Shown piece by piece: positions 1 through 11,792 of a stretch of 64,000 nucleotides of DNA. Positions within the stretch are counted from its first letter, which is position 1. Each line of letters begins with the position of its first letter. A program made the position numbers and the translations under genes. The notes below the pieces were generated by a model, which made no database searches, had not been told where the DNA came from, and saw only the letters and a list, made by a program, of their open reading frames with translations. This DNA is from Lepus europaeus (Eukaryota > Chordata > Mammalia > Lagomorpha > Leporidae), in assembly GCF_033115175.1 (NCBI RefSeq), contig NC_084838.1:41395468-41459467 (forward strand). Reading direction: 5' to 3'.

Positions 1-98
1 ATCAGGAGCAGGGAACTGGATCGGAAGTGGAGCAGCCAGGACTGGAACTGGCGCCCATATGAGATGCCGGTGTTGCTGCTGCACCATAGTGCTGGCCC
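1..98 (-). mobile_element. CSINE (cut by window start)
   Basis: Ends with the minus-strand C-repeat head: GGAAGTGGAGCAGCC, GGCGCCCATATG and ATAGTGCTGGCCC. Confidence 0.85.
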
Positions 99-613
99 TG
101 GTGCAATTTCTATAAATAATTTTGGAAATATAACTGCTGGCATACATTGTAAACATAAGGCACACAAGGTGATAACACGATATTAATGAACACCAAAAAA
201 AAAAAAAAAAACCAGAAAAATCAAGCATCCTCATCCTTGGCCCAGGCGGGAGCCTAGAGGACACTGCTGAGAGAAGCAGCCCACGTCTTGACACTCACAG
301 TGCCACGGCCTGAAAGTCCTGCTGATCCTTTTGTAAACGTGGAGCAGCCGGCGGGCCCCTGGGGCACTGCAACCCTGCAGCTTCCCCTTGGCTTCATCTT
401 CTGCTGCCTGACCCGAGGCACCGCGCTCCTGAGACTGTTTGCAGAACCTGCGGTCCTGCTGTGAGCGCTTCTTTCTGGGAAGCTTAACTCTCTCCCCAGA
501 CTTCTAGGCGTTCTTAAAGTAGCATTTGTTCTGGCCCAGTACAAAACCTGGTTGCAAGTTTGAGGGTGCTGGGCAAGTTGGCTCTGTTTGCCCTGTAACC
601 AAAATACTCGTGA

Positions 614-942
614 GGGACCGGCGTGTGGCGCAGCGGGTTAAGCCGACACCTGCTCTGCTGCCACCCCCTATCGGAGGTCCAGTTCCAGTCTCGGCTGCTT
701 CACTTCTGATCCAGCTCCCTGCTAATGTCCTTGGGAAGGCAGCGGAGGAGGGCTCAGGTATTTGGGCCTCTGCCGCCCACATGGGAGACCTGGATGGGGT
801 TTCTAGGCTCCTGGCTTCAGCCTGGCCCAGCCTGGCCATTATGGTCTTTTCAGAAGTGAACCAGTGGCTGGATCTTTCTCCCTGTCCTTCCCCACCTGTC
901 TGTAACTCTGCCTTTCAAATAAATAAATCACTCTTAAAAAGC
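614..942 (+). mobile_element. CSINE, near full length
   Basis: Starts GGACCGGCGTGTGGCGCAG and ends CCTTTCAAATAAATAAATCA. Open frames here come from the repeat. Confidence 0.9.
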
Positions 943-1194
943 AAATACGCATGACTACTCCGATTCCCAGCTCCAAGAGCCTCAGCTGTTGCCGGGGCTG
1001 CCTGCCTGGGAAGCTCCGGGCAGCCCCTGAGTGGGGCCTCAGCCCGCAGTGCTCATGGGAGCCATGATGATTCAATTCAGGTTTTACAGACAGTTTTGGA
1101 GCATCTGCTCGGGGCCAGGCACAGTTCAGGGTGAGGGAAAACAGCAATGAAAGGCACAGTCCCTGACCCCAAAGAACTCAAGATCTAGAGGGGT

Positions 1195-1490
1195 GGGCGA
1201 GTGCTTGGCCTTGTGGTGAAGGCACTCACGCCCCTCCCTGGAGTGCCTCAGTCCCATCCCAGCACCGCTAGGACTCTGACTTCTTGCTGATGCAGATCTG
1301 TGCGGGCCGTGGTGATGGCTCAAGAAATTGGGTTCCTGTAGCCACGCGGGAAACCTGGATTGAGATCCCAGCTTCACCCCAGCCCAGCCCCAGCCACCGA
1401 GGGCCTTGAGGGGAGTGACCCAGTGGCTGGGAGCACTCTCTCTGGTCTGTCTCTGTCTTTTTCTCTCTGCCTCTCAAATAAAGTAATTTT
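1195..1490 (+). mobile_element. Diverged CSINE-related element
   Basis: GGCCTTGTGGTGAAGGC head, CCTGGATTGAGATCCCAGC middle and CTCTCAAATAAAG tail mark an older C-repeat relative. Confidence 0.65.
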
Positions 1491-1899
1491 TATTTGAGAC
1501 AGTCCTGCGAACAATTAGACCATTGTCATACTCTCCTTCGACCGCACTAATCACTCCAGGGCTTGTAACCCGTGGGGCCTCTGTTCCTCTCCCAGGCCAA
1601 GAACTGTTCCTGCATTTCTGATAGTCCTGGTGCCAGGCTTGACTGAGCAGTGTGGAGCTCTTGGCCTCCTGACAAGGCTCAATTCCCCCGGAAGTAGCTG
1701 GCCTTTGGGATGGAGCTGAACTCTACCCCCTTGCAGCCTGCACCGGACCCTGCCATCTGGGGCCTCAAAGGGCAGTTAACCATCCTCCACGTCCCCCGCG
1801 GGACAGCCTCACATATCCAGACATTGTTTGGCTTCAGCACGAAGATGAACAAGAATCCATCTCCCCCTTCCCCCTAGGTCCTTGAAAAACACAGCTGTA

Positions 1900-2200
1900 A
1901 CTGCCAGCGTTGTGGCTTAGCCTGCAGTGCTGGCATCCTATATGGGAGCCAGTTCAAGTCCTGGCTGCTCCACTTCCGATCTGGCTCCCTGCTAATGCAC
2001 CTGGGAAAGCAGTGGAAGATGGCTCAAGAGCTTGGCTAGCCATGTGGGAGACTTGGAAGAAGCTTCTGGCTCCTGGCTTCCACCTGACCCAGCCCTGGCT
2101 GTTACAACCATGTGGGGACCAGCAGCTGGAAGATCTATGTCTGTGTGTGTGTCTCTCTCTCTAACTTTGCCTTTCAAATAAATAAAATAAATTTTAAAAG
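1900..2200 (+). mobile_element. CSINE
   Basis: CTGGCATCCTATATGGGAG, TCCACTTCCGATCTGGC and CCTTTCAAATAAATAAAAT. Confidence 0.85.
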
Positions 2201-3810
2201 AAAAGAAAAACAAAGCATAGCTGTGTCTCTCTGAGGCAAATACATCATCCAGAGGTCGACTACAAAGGCTGATACGGAAAATGGTCCCCAAGCTTGAAGT
2301 CAGCCCCTGTGCCTGGGAGCCACTGGTACCTGTGATGCAGGGACGCAGCCGGCAGCTGGCCAGGCCTCACACCTCTTCTGGGACCCAGGGCCCTGTAAAG
2401 AGAGTGTTCCCTGCAGTCACCATCCCCACATGCAGACACGTGGCCCGGGGTAGCCGTGGACTTCAGACTGTGCCTATAGCGGTTGTCACCAAGGCAGGCC
2501 AGCTGAGTGTGGGAAGCGGGACAGGAGTGCGTGTCCGGCAAGCATTCCCTGCACAGGGATGAGGAAAGAGCTGCACACCCTCCCCGCTCCCGCGCCCGTT
2601 GCACAGTCTGATGAGAGCAATGAAGCTGAGCTACCGAAGCCGCTCTTGCCCTCACCAAAGCTTTCTCAGCAACTTGCTGAGAAGAACGAGCCATTTCCTA
2701 AGCGCTGGGAAGAAGCTGCACGTCAGAAGGCTCTGAGCAGCAGGGCTCAGGGCTCAGAACGCGTGACAGGTGCACCTGTGACAGGTGAAGGTCTGGCTGG
2801 TCCTGTCCCCTCCACCTGTCTTGTGTGGTTGGGGAAAAATTTCCCAAGGCCTGGCCATTGCCCCTAGAAGACAATTAGACCCCATTTGTTCTTTGGGACC
2901 GTGGTCGTCCCTGAAGTCATTTACAGTTTGGAAAGTGAGTTGCATTCAGTTAGAAACTTTGTATCCTATTGGGATAATGTCCCCAAGACCCAATTATGTC
3001 CAAGGCACCACAAGAAGTTTGCTGCCTGCTTCCCTCCCTTCCTCCCTCCCTCTCTTCCTTCCTCTTCCACTCCCTGCAGTCCCTCCTGCCTCCTTGCCTC
3101 CCAGCCTCCCCCCCTCCCTTCTCTCTGAGCATCCTAATCCAGTTAGCAGAGTCAATCAGCCTGCTGGCTGTTGACTAAGTGATTCATTCAGACCCCCAAG
3201 TCTTTTCCCCTGTGTTTGGCCAAGCCCCATCACCCCCATTCTGTGCTCAGGCAGTGCTTTGGGGTATCTGAGGCAAAGATTTGAGCTCTTCCTCCAAATT
3301 TTCATCTCGTTGTGTTAGGGGCCTTGAACCAACTTGCTGTGTTCTCTCAATCCTCACTGGCCATCCAACTAAGTCACTGTCCTTTTCCCCATCATCTCCA
3401 CATGTGCTCCAAGACCTCATGGGAGTCCCTGACAGAAGGTGACCCAGGACAACAAGGGTCCAGAGGATGGGCGCCTTTCTTTACTCAGCAAATGTGCAGA
3501 GAAACCTAGGGCGCTGCCTCTGGGGAGTGCGCCCTCTGGTGGCAGCAGAGTCACATGACGAGATAGTCACCAAACAGGGACAGTGGTACATGGCAGGAAG
3601 AGGGTTCAGGCTGGGGGAGGAGCCCCCAGAGAAGGTGACCCCAGCCTGTGGTGTGCTGCCGGTGGCTCGCACTGGATCATCAATTATTATCATGAGTTAT
3701 TCACAGTTTCCGCTCAGTTTCCACTCAGTGACTTCCTTGGTAGCTTGAAGTCGACCATGATGAGAATATTTACATCACAGAAATCAGCAAATGCTACAGA
3801 TCAACGGTAG
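2200..3810. other. No gene recognised
   Basis: Unique sequence with a C/T-rich tract at 3030-3125 (CCTTCCTCCCTCC). Open frames are short, on both strands, and match no family known to me. Confidence 0.5.
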
Positions 3811-3812
3811 TA

Positions 3813-3856
3813 TTTTTTTTAAAGATTTATTTATTTATTTTAAAAGTCAGAGTTAC

Positions 3857-3887
<31 letters not shown>

Positions 3888-3982
3888 CAGAGAGAGGTCT
3901 TCCATCTGCTGGTTCACTCCCCAAATGGCTGCAACAACCAGGGCTGGGCCAGGAAGAAGCCAGGAGCCAGGAGCTCAAGGCA
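3813..3982 (-). mobile_element. CSINE, truncated
   Basis: AAAGATTTATTTATTTATTT through CCAGGAGCCAGGAGC; the head part is missing. Confidence 0.85.
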
Positions 3983-4099
3983 TTTTGAGTTGGTTGTTAA
4001 ATCTCTGCCAGCACACTGCTGGAGTGCAGAGTGGCAGTGAGCCCGAGAAGGGAGGCGGGGAAGCCTCCCTGGCCGCAGGGGCTGCTACTAACAAAGGTG

Positions 4100-4650
4100 G
4101 AATGAGCCGGCTGGCAGTGACCAGCAGGGGGAAGTTGCTGGGGCCTGAAGGTGCCAGCAGGTGATGCTCCTGGGAGGAAGGCAGGGCCCTAGCGCCTGCT
4201 CCTGTCGGGCATGTGGAGGCCGATGAGGTTTTAGCAAAGGTCTGATATGACCACATTTGCATTTTAGGTTGGTTACTTTGGGCACAGTATGGAGGGAACT
4301 AGGAGAAGAGGACAAGGACCGGAGACGTAGGGAAACACTTCAGGAAAGGACAGGTAAGTCCGTGGCCTGGACAACGACAGAGGGACATGGTGAGGACAGG
4401 AAGATTCAAAAATTGTTTGGTGTTCCCTTTTGTGGGATGTAGCCGGCAGGAGAGAGGGTAGAATCAGTATTTCTGGCTCAGATGTTGGGAGGATGCTGCT
4501 GACCCCACTAAGGTGTTAACCAGATTGCTGGTTTCAGGGGAGAAGATGGATTCTGTGGGGGGCATGGTGGGTCTGAGGCCCTGGGGAACACCCAGGTAGA
4601 GATGGGGCAGAACTCCGAGCAGGGGGTGAAGGTTTCTGACTTTTCAGCCT
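4100..4650 (+). repeat. Ancient interspersed repeat, same family as 32.0-33.4 kb
   Basis: GGTCTGATATGACCACATTTGC, GGTTACTTTGGGCACAGTATGGAG and similar text follow an old mammal-wide repeat. The copy at 32.0-33.4 kb shows the same type of sequence. Confidence 0.4.
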
Positions 4651-6665
4651 GTCCATCACTCAGGGAAGTGGTGGCGGTGGCTTGGCTGTCCCTGGATGGG
4701 ACTCTAACTGTGTTACCACGGGAGATGTCAGAGGCCTCCTAAGAAGCAAAGTCACAGGATTATAGGAGTCCTTGGCCACAGGGCCATGGGAGCCCAACTG
4801 CTGTGACCCAAGATAGGAAGATGGGGATAGGAAGAAGGCACTCCACCGGAAGGACAGAGAAAAACGCCCCGGGACCAGTGACCCAGGGGAAGTTAGCTGG
4901 GGGTGACAGTCAAAGGTCAAGGGTCAAGGGTCAGCAGCTGCTCTGCTGGGTCTGAAAGAATCCCTTCCCTCCACTTAGATGCCATCAAAGTCATAACTGG
5001 GACGCCAGTCTGCTGCCCTGAGCATGCTCCCTAATCATCTGGAGGACTTAAGTCAGATGCAAAACACCCGTGTACACCCACCCGCACACACCCACCCGCG
5101 CATGCGCCAGAGACTCTGACTGAGGTCTAGGTGGCATCCAAGGACCTGCGAAGTCCCCAGGTCCCGGGTGCTGCTGCTGCTGCTGCTGCCCGCCTCTGGG
5201 TCACACCTGAGCTGTCTGCGGCTCGATTTCTTGCTAATGCGGTGCTGGGGAGACTCAGGGCACTGGGATCTGGAGCCCTGCTAGCCATGTTTCCCTTCAT
5301 GAATCAGAACCTCCGACAGACCAGCCCAGGAATATTTGGGTTTGGTCAAGGCAAAGCTTAGTGCATCAGGAATCTCATTCCCGGATGTCTGTGGGGGGGA
5401 AGTGGATATGGAGAGCTGATTTGCCAAGGACGAGCGGAAGGGACCAAGGGGTCGGTGAACCCCAGGCTTTCCCAGGTCAGCAGACGCCTGTGCCGCCCGA
5501 GGACAGACGTGGCCGTGGCATTCCCCCGGAAGTCACAGGAGCTTCCTTGAGATCCCGCGTGTGAAGGGGCTGATGCTGCCCAGAAATCTAGAGGTTCCAC
5601 CCGGAGTCAGAAGAAGAACACTGTTTGGAAGGGGGAAAAGAACCACCGCCCTCTGGGGATAAAACCCCGACCACACCCAGACCCCTGAGGAGGGAAGGGG
5701 ACGGAGGCCAGGTGGGGTGGGGGTGGGCAAAGCTGTGCCTCCCCAAGGCTGGGAGACCACTCACCGAGGCAAGCCCTCTGCTCCAACCAGAGCAAGAGGA
5801 GCAGGGCAGAGTGGCTGCGCACCCCCCAGGGCGGGGACCAGAGCTGGGGGACACCTGCTGTAGAAGCCACTTGGATCCCGATTGACATTCCAACGCCCAT
5901 TCAAGTGTGAGCCCCAAGTGTCTGGCAGAGAATCCCGCAACATCTCTCAACTCCTGCAGAAATCTGAGCGGCTAGGAGCTCCGAGGTCAAAGAGAACAGC
6001 CACCGCCGCCAGAGTGTCAGGGTGTGGTGCAATGGGGAGGGTCCTCCACCCGATCACACTCGGGGACCCTTCCACTGCCGGCTCCACGGTGCTTCAGATG
6101 CCACCCATGTGGGCCAACCAGTCCTGCAGCTTTCTGGACAGCACATGAGTACCCTACAGTTGACTCCTGACCCTAGCTAGCTGGAGCTGGTACAGACTTC
6201 ACAGGATGAGGGCTCAGTCTCCCAAGCCTGCCCCCACTTCCAGCACCAGTCCCAGTTCCGGGTCACCCTTCCACAAACCCCTCCTCAGCTTCCGTCATTT
6301 GCTTCAACGGCTCACAAAAATCAAAGAAACGCTTGACTTTCATTGACCAGTTTATCATACAGGACACAACTCGGCAAGAGCCACATGGAAGAGCTGTGTA
6401 GGGCAGGTGGAGGGGGAGGGTGGGGCTTCCATGCCCCCATGCACCCTCCCTCCCCCTGCCCGGTGCACTGCTGTCCCCGCTCTGCCATGTGCTCACCACC
6501 CAGGAAGCTCTCCCAGCCCCTTTGGTTTGGGACTTTTTATGGTAGTCCGTCTATGCAGGCATAGTTGATTAAATCATTGGCCATTGGTGATTGATCTCAA
6601 TCTCCAGCCCTCTCTCCATTCTGGGAGTTGGAGGTGGGGAGGGGCTGAATGTTACAAGCTCTCTG
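4650..6665. other. No gene recognised; moderately GC-rich
   Basis: Contains a CTG triplet run at 5170-5188 and the NRF1-type site at 5098. Overlapping frames on both strands at 5530-5950 reflect composition. Confidence 0.45.
5098..5107. promoter_or_regulatory. NRF1-type palindrome
   Basis: GCGCATGCGC matches the NRF1 core. It directly follows a C/A-rich tract (CACCCGCACACACCCACCCG). No gene start is recognisable nearby, so its role is unknown. Confidence 0.35.
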
Positions 6666-6999
6666 GGGGCCAGCACTATGACATAGTGAGTAAAGCCGCC
6701 GCCTGTAGTGCCCGCATCCCATATGGGCACCAGTTGGAGTTCCGGCTGCTCCCTTCCCATCCAGCTCACTGCTAATGGCCTGGGAAAGCAGCAGTAGACG
6801 GCCCAGGTCCTTGGGCCCCTGCACCCACGTGGGAGACCCAGAAGAAGCTCCTGGCTCCTGGCTTCAGATTGGCACAGCTCTGACCGTTGCCGCCAACTGG
6901 GGAGTGAACCAGCAGATGGAAGACCTCTCTCTCTCTGCCTCTCCTTCTCTGTCTGTGTAACTCTGACTTTCAAATAAGTAAAATAAAGCTTAAAAAAAG
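6666..6999 (+). mobile_element. CSINE, full length
   Basis: GGGCCAGCACTATGACATAG head to CAAATAAGTAAAATAAAGC tail. A short minus-strand SINE head fragment follows at about 7000-7060. Confidence 0.88.
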
Positions 7000-7059
7000 A
7001 GAAGTGGAGCAGCCAGGAGCCGAACAGTTGCTCGTCTGGGATGCCACTTAACAAGCGCC

Positions 7060-9042
7060 TCCCCATTGTGCCAACTACAAGAAACCAGCTCAGCGGTGAA
7101 CACCTGGATCACAGAGAGTATTCCCTAGTCACAGCTTCATCTGCACTCACAGTCCCAAGCTGGGCTCAAAGAATGGGCAGGAAAGCAGCAGAAGCAACGC
7201 CGCGGCCGCCCCGTTCCTCCCAGGCCAGACAGGCTGCCCAGCGTATTCCTTCACGGCTTCCCTCTGGTCCTCAAGGTTTGCTGTATTGTATATGAGTGTT
7301 GCTTCTGCTGATCTCAAGTTCATTGGCTGAGGACCCTATAACAAGAGAAACGCACACACATGTGTTCAACACACGTTTTGTGTGACACAGGGGGCTTCAT
7401 ATGGAAGTGAAGAGCCTGCAACACAGTTAAGCCTGAGAGTTCTTTGTAGAAAGTGGAGACTGGGGAGTCGCGGGGCAACGTGATGGGGCCAAGAGCAACC
7501 ACGTGTAGTCAGCTGGGTGTCCTCTTGGCCTGCATCCTGTGCAGTTCTTACACCCTGCCTCAGGGGAGGAGGGTGGGGGAAGGTCAGAGAGACAGCCTAC
7601 ACGTGCCATTTCTCAAACTCCTTCAGCTTACGCTGTTCGGCATGCCAGGGTGCCAAATGTGGGGTCACCTGCCATCTGGTGACCTTTGATTCTTCTCTGG
7701 TGCGCGTCTCACACCCCTCATCTGGCTCTCAGTCCTGCAAATTCCTTCTGGATGTCTCCCAGGGCCACCCTCTCCTCCGTCCCGGGCATGGTCCTCTGGT
7801 GCCCAGCATCCTGGACAGTGTTGCGGCTGCCTTCAGATAGTTCCACTCTGCTGGGCATTCTCCTATCGCAGAGTCCTGTCTCAGGCCATCGGGCCCCACG
7901 CCCACCCCAACTCTGTGGAGAACAGAGAGAGAGCACACACTGGGTCCCGGGGAGGAGAAGCCTGGGTGGTCTGAGAACCCCCGAACTTTCTGGAATGTTT
8001 AGATCCCCCTCTAGAGTTCTTGAGGGCAGCGACAGGGCCGCCTTGAACCAATCCTTGCAACCAAAGCCCAGGAGAACCCTGAGTAGTTGGCACTGGAAAG
8101 CATTCTGGGACATTGTCTTGAGTATGGGGCAGACTTCCGTAGCTCCCCCTAATTGGGCCTGTGGGGTGAACTCTGAGCCTCTCACCAAACTTTAAATTGC
8201 TTCTGGGATAGGACCTGGCCGCAGAACAACCGCCCCAAATTCCTGAGAGACTCCCTGTGGGATCCTCTGGGAAAGGAGTGTGGGGCACAGAGGAGCTGGG
8301 GTTTGGGGCCAGTGGCCAGGCAGGGCTGGGCGGCCCACCGTGGTACAGTCTTCTCCAGGCCAGGGCTCCTGGCTGAGCCTCTGTCCCCTTGTCTCGCAGA
8401 GCCTGGTGGCCAGGCAAGGACTTCCGGGACTGTGGGTGCACCACAACGCCTCTCTGTTCAGGGTCATCTTGAGACACCAGCAGGTGAGACAGCAGTCAGA
8501 GTATGTATGCCCATGCAAGAGTGTGCCCCCAGAGCTGCTGGGACGGCTGGCAGAGAGAGGGCTCGGAAGGCTGGCTTGGTCGTGTGGCTGTGTACCGCCC
8601 AGGTGGGCAGGGGACACTAGGGGCAGTCGCTCCTCCTGGAACGTTTCCGGCTCCCCTGGCCTTCCTTCCTGCAAGCAATAGATCCTGACTGGACTGTATC
8701 CTAAACCAGGTCCGCCCTGGGTGGCTTCTGTGGCCAGCTCTCCCCCAGCTGGGAGGAAGACATGGCGGCTGTGCAGGAGAGGGGCTGGGGGAGCTCTGGA
8801 GGCTGCGGCTGCTGAAGGGAGCAGGCAAGCTTCGTGTGAGCCCAGAGGGCAGGCTAGGGGCCAGAGGAGGAGGGAAGGAGTGAGGAAAAGCCAATTGAAC
8901 TTCCGCCAGGACTCAGGTCGTGTGCTCCCTGACACTAAAAGGAGCTTGTCTCTGAAAAAAATAGTTCCTTCTCCTTCATTCTCAAAATTCCTGGGATTGC
9001 CTCTTTTGGACACTGTACCATTACCAAGTAGAAAAAGCACTC
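7060..9042. other. No gene recognised; overlapping long frames
   Basis: Frames of up to 300 codons exist here on both strands at once, and the longest starts inside a SINE. None shows a family signature, so I take them as chance. Block A lies at 8.15 kb. Confidence 0.45.
8150..8400 (+). repeat. Block A, partner of the block at 17.45-17.7 kb
   Basis: The stretch around CTCACCAAACTTTAAATTG and GCAGAACAACC matches 17480-17560 (TTCACCGAACTTTAAATAG, CCAGAACAACC) over about 100 bp by eye. With the two OR copies at about the same spacing, it suggests an old tandem duplication. A shared interspersed repeat is the alternative. Confidence 0.45.
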
Positions 9043-9374
9043 CGGGGCGGCGCTGTGGTGGAACAGGTAAAGCCACTGCCTGTGATGCCAGCATCCCCTA
9101 TGGACACCAGTTAGGGTCCTGGCTGCTCCACCTCCCATCCAGCTCCCTGCTAATGTGCCTGGCAAAGCAGTGGAAGATGGTCCAAGTCCTTGGGGCCCTG
9201 TCACCTATGTGGGAGACCTGGAGGAAGCTCCTGGCATGGCCTGGCCCAGCTCTGGCCATTGTGGCCATTCGGGGAGTGAACCAGGGGATGGAAGGTCTCT
9301 CTCAGTCTCCCCCTCCACTCTCTGTAACACGGACTTTCAAATGACTAAATCAATCTTAAGAAAAAAAAAAAAAA
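9043..9374 (+). mobile_element. CSINE, full length with target-site duplication
   Basis: CGGGGCGGCGCTGTGG head and a poly(A) tail. AGCACTCC flanks both ends. Confidence 0.9.
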
Positions 9375-9499
9375 GAGCACTCCTTCAGGGCCACGTGCAA
9401 TTCACAAATCTCTCTCCTACCTCAGTTTCTTCACATTCAAATTGAGAGCCATTGAAACAGACCAGTGACCCCAAGCTGGGGAGGCTTTGATTTAAAAAA

Positions 9500-9680
9500 C
9501 TAAACAACACAGCAGGTGACAGCAGGTGGTGGCTGTAATGTGGGAGACTTGGATTGAGTTGTGGGCTCCTGGCAGCCTGGCTCAGCCCTGCCTAGTGTAG
9601 GCCTTTGGATAGTGAACCACTGGATGGGATGTCAGTCTTTCTTTTAAGTAAAGTGAAAATAAATTAAAAATTTTTATATT
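9500..9680 (+). mobile_element. Old CSINE-related fragment
   Basis: GTGGGAGACTTGGATTGAG, AGTGAACCACTGGATGGGA and an A-rich tail; much diverged. Confidence 0.5.
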
Positions 9681-9740
9681 TAAAAACAAGCAAGTGGAGC
9701 AGAAACATTGCAAAGACAATCTACAAAGGCAGGACTCCAG

Positions 9741-10060
9741 TTTGTTTGTTTGTTTCTTTTGTTTGTTGAGAAGCACAGAGAGAGATAGACAGAGGCAGAG
9801 AAAAAAAAATGTTCCTGTCTGCTTGTTTACGCCCCAAATTCCCGCAATGGCTGGAGCTAGACCAGGCTGAAGCCAGAAGCCAGCAAGTCCACCTGGCTCT
9901 CCCGTGTGGAAGGCAAGGCCCCAACCATTGGAGCCATCGTCTGCTGCTTCCCAGGGTGTGCATAAGCTGGAAGCTGGAGTCAGGAGCAGAGGCAGGACGT
10001 GAACCCAGGGACTCCGACATGCAGTGTAGGTGTCCCAGCTGGCCACTCAACGCTGGCCCA
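9741..10060 (-). mobile_element. CSINE-related, diverged
   Basis: GAGAAGCACAGAGAGAGAT tail, CCAGGCTGAAGCCAGAAGC and CAACGCTGGCCCAGC head. Confidence 0.75.
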
Positions 10061-10439
10061 GCGCCTACCCAGAAGTCAGCACTTCTCGTCTGCACATGGG
10101 AAGCTATTAGGCCACCAGCTCCAGGCCTTCTTGGGCTTCCTGCGGCAGGCTGGATGATATGTGGAGTTCCAGCTCACTCTGACAGTAAAATTACCATGAT
10201 GGACAGTGCAGACTTGGCGTTCTGGGAGGTTGAGTCAATGGCATCTGAACATGTCTGCAAAACTCTCCACGTGGCAAGGGACGGCTTCTCTCCCTGGAAT
10301 TGAGGTGAGTATGGCTCACGACCCTGAGGCCAGCCAGTGGGGCTGGGAGTCTGGGGGCCCCTTCAGATGCAGGTGGAATGTCCTTCACAAGCAAGCTGCC
10401 AGCTGTGGCTGGAAAGCCTGTCTCCAGCAAACTGGCATC

Positions 10440-10990
10440 TCCCCCACTAATAGCTTCTTGTGCTGCACGTGTGACCTTGCAGCCTTAAATCACGCCTTCC
10501 TGGTGGGTGCAAGCTTTCACCCACAGCTAGCAGGCGAGGGGGCTGAGCACCTGGGGAGAGTTGGACTGGCTCCAAGAGACCCTGGCTATCTTGTGTGACC
10601 TTGTGGTTTTAAACCGTGCCTTCAAGTTAGTTGCAATCTTCCACCCGGGGCTAGCAGAGGAGTGGAGACAGTCAGTCTCCAGGAGACCCCCACTATCTAT
10701 GTCCTTGAGCCCCAAGCCAATCAACACACATACGTGAAGCCCCTGTCCAATGGGCACCACCCCAGTAGGATGACCCAGTGAGTAAAGAGTAATGCCTTAA
10801 AAACTCGGGAAACTTCCCCAAAGCCAGTGTCCCACTCAGGCACTCTGCCTGGTCTCCTCTCTGACCAGACGCTTGCCAATCAAATAAAAGTTTCTGCCTC
10901 TTTGCAAATTGTTTTCTGGCCTTTTATTTCTATACTAAGAACCCACGAGACTCACTCTGGCAACCACCCTCCACTCCGTGACCGGTAACA
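10440..10990 (+). mobile_element. Probable solo LTR of an endogenous retrovirus
   Basis: The stretch ends with AATAAAAG near 10881, a T-rich GTTTTCTGGCC, then CCGTGACCGGTAACA, the layout of a retroviral R-U5. Upstream, about 80 bp are duplicated in tandem (10466-10550 and 10590-10675, each with GTGTGACCTTG and GGCTAGCAG-type cores), like U3 enhancer repeats. No internal retroviral genes follow. The 5' edge is uncertain. Confidence 0.45.
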
Positions 10991-11792
10991 GACCCCACTC
11001 AACCCAAGCTGGGGGTAGGAATTATGAGTGGGTTCTAGCAGTCAGGTAAGATTCTGTCCCTCTCACCAAGTCCCAGGGCAACAAAGATGCCACGGTCATG
11101 TGTGGCTACAGGAGGGAACACGGGAGTCCTTCTCTCGATTTCTGGTCACTCTGGTGGGGACTCCAGTTCTGGGTGGCAGAAATTGTTTGTTCAGGTTATG
11201 CAAAGAAGAGTCAAGAGCAGATGAACCAATTTACACCCACTAAACTCACAAAGGACTGCGGTATAAACCAGACACTAAGAGGTAAGACCTTGGAAACTTT
11301 ACATTTCCAAACCAGTCCATTCTCTCCCTGCAAGACGGTCTGGGTGGGGAGTCAAATTAGAACAGAAACTTACTGGGAGGGGAGAAACAAGATTCAGAGG
11401 AGTGGCCCTGTGTGACCTCAAGAACCAGGGTCACTGAGCTCTGATAGCTTGAGGTCTCCAACTCTATGGCAAAAACAGGGTTACCCAGAGGCCCCTGCCT
11501 CCCTACAAGGTGCTGGACACAGTGCATGTAGACATCGGCTGGTCCTTTAGACAGAATCATTCATTACCCAGAGTGTCTTGCGTTTTATCAAGTTTCATTA
11601 GATTGCCAAGGTCAGCTGCAAGCCCGGCCTCCAGACAACTTGGTTTTGCAGCTGCATGTTGGGGCCTAAGTTCGTTTGTAACTCCGGAGACGTCATGCGG
11701 TAAGCCTCACGCGTTGACTCAAGCAAGCCGTCAAACAGAAACGTGCACTTTCTGTCTTTCACTATTCCCAGGGATGAAAGAAGGAGTCTGAC
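10990..11792. other. OR copy 1 upstream region
   Basis: No gene seen. The last 80 bp align with the DNA before OR copy 2 (TTCCCAGGGATGAAAGAAGG against TTTCCTGAGGGTGAAAGAG). An OR leader exon may lie upstream, but I cannot point to it. Confidence 0.4.

Noticed and set aside
2996-3178. Ser/Leu/Pro-rich frames around 3.0-3.2 kb
   Set aside because: Translation of a CCTTCCTCCCTCC tract; no gene.
8192-9094. 300-codon minus-strand frame, with other long frames on both strands at 7.7-8.5 kb
   Set aside because: It starts in a SINE, overlaps equally long frames on the other strand, and shows no protein signature or splice context.
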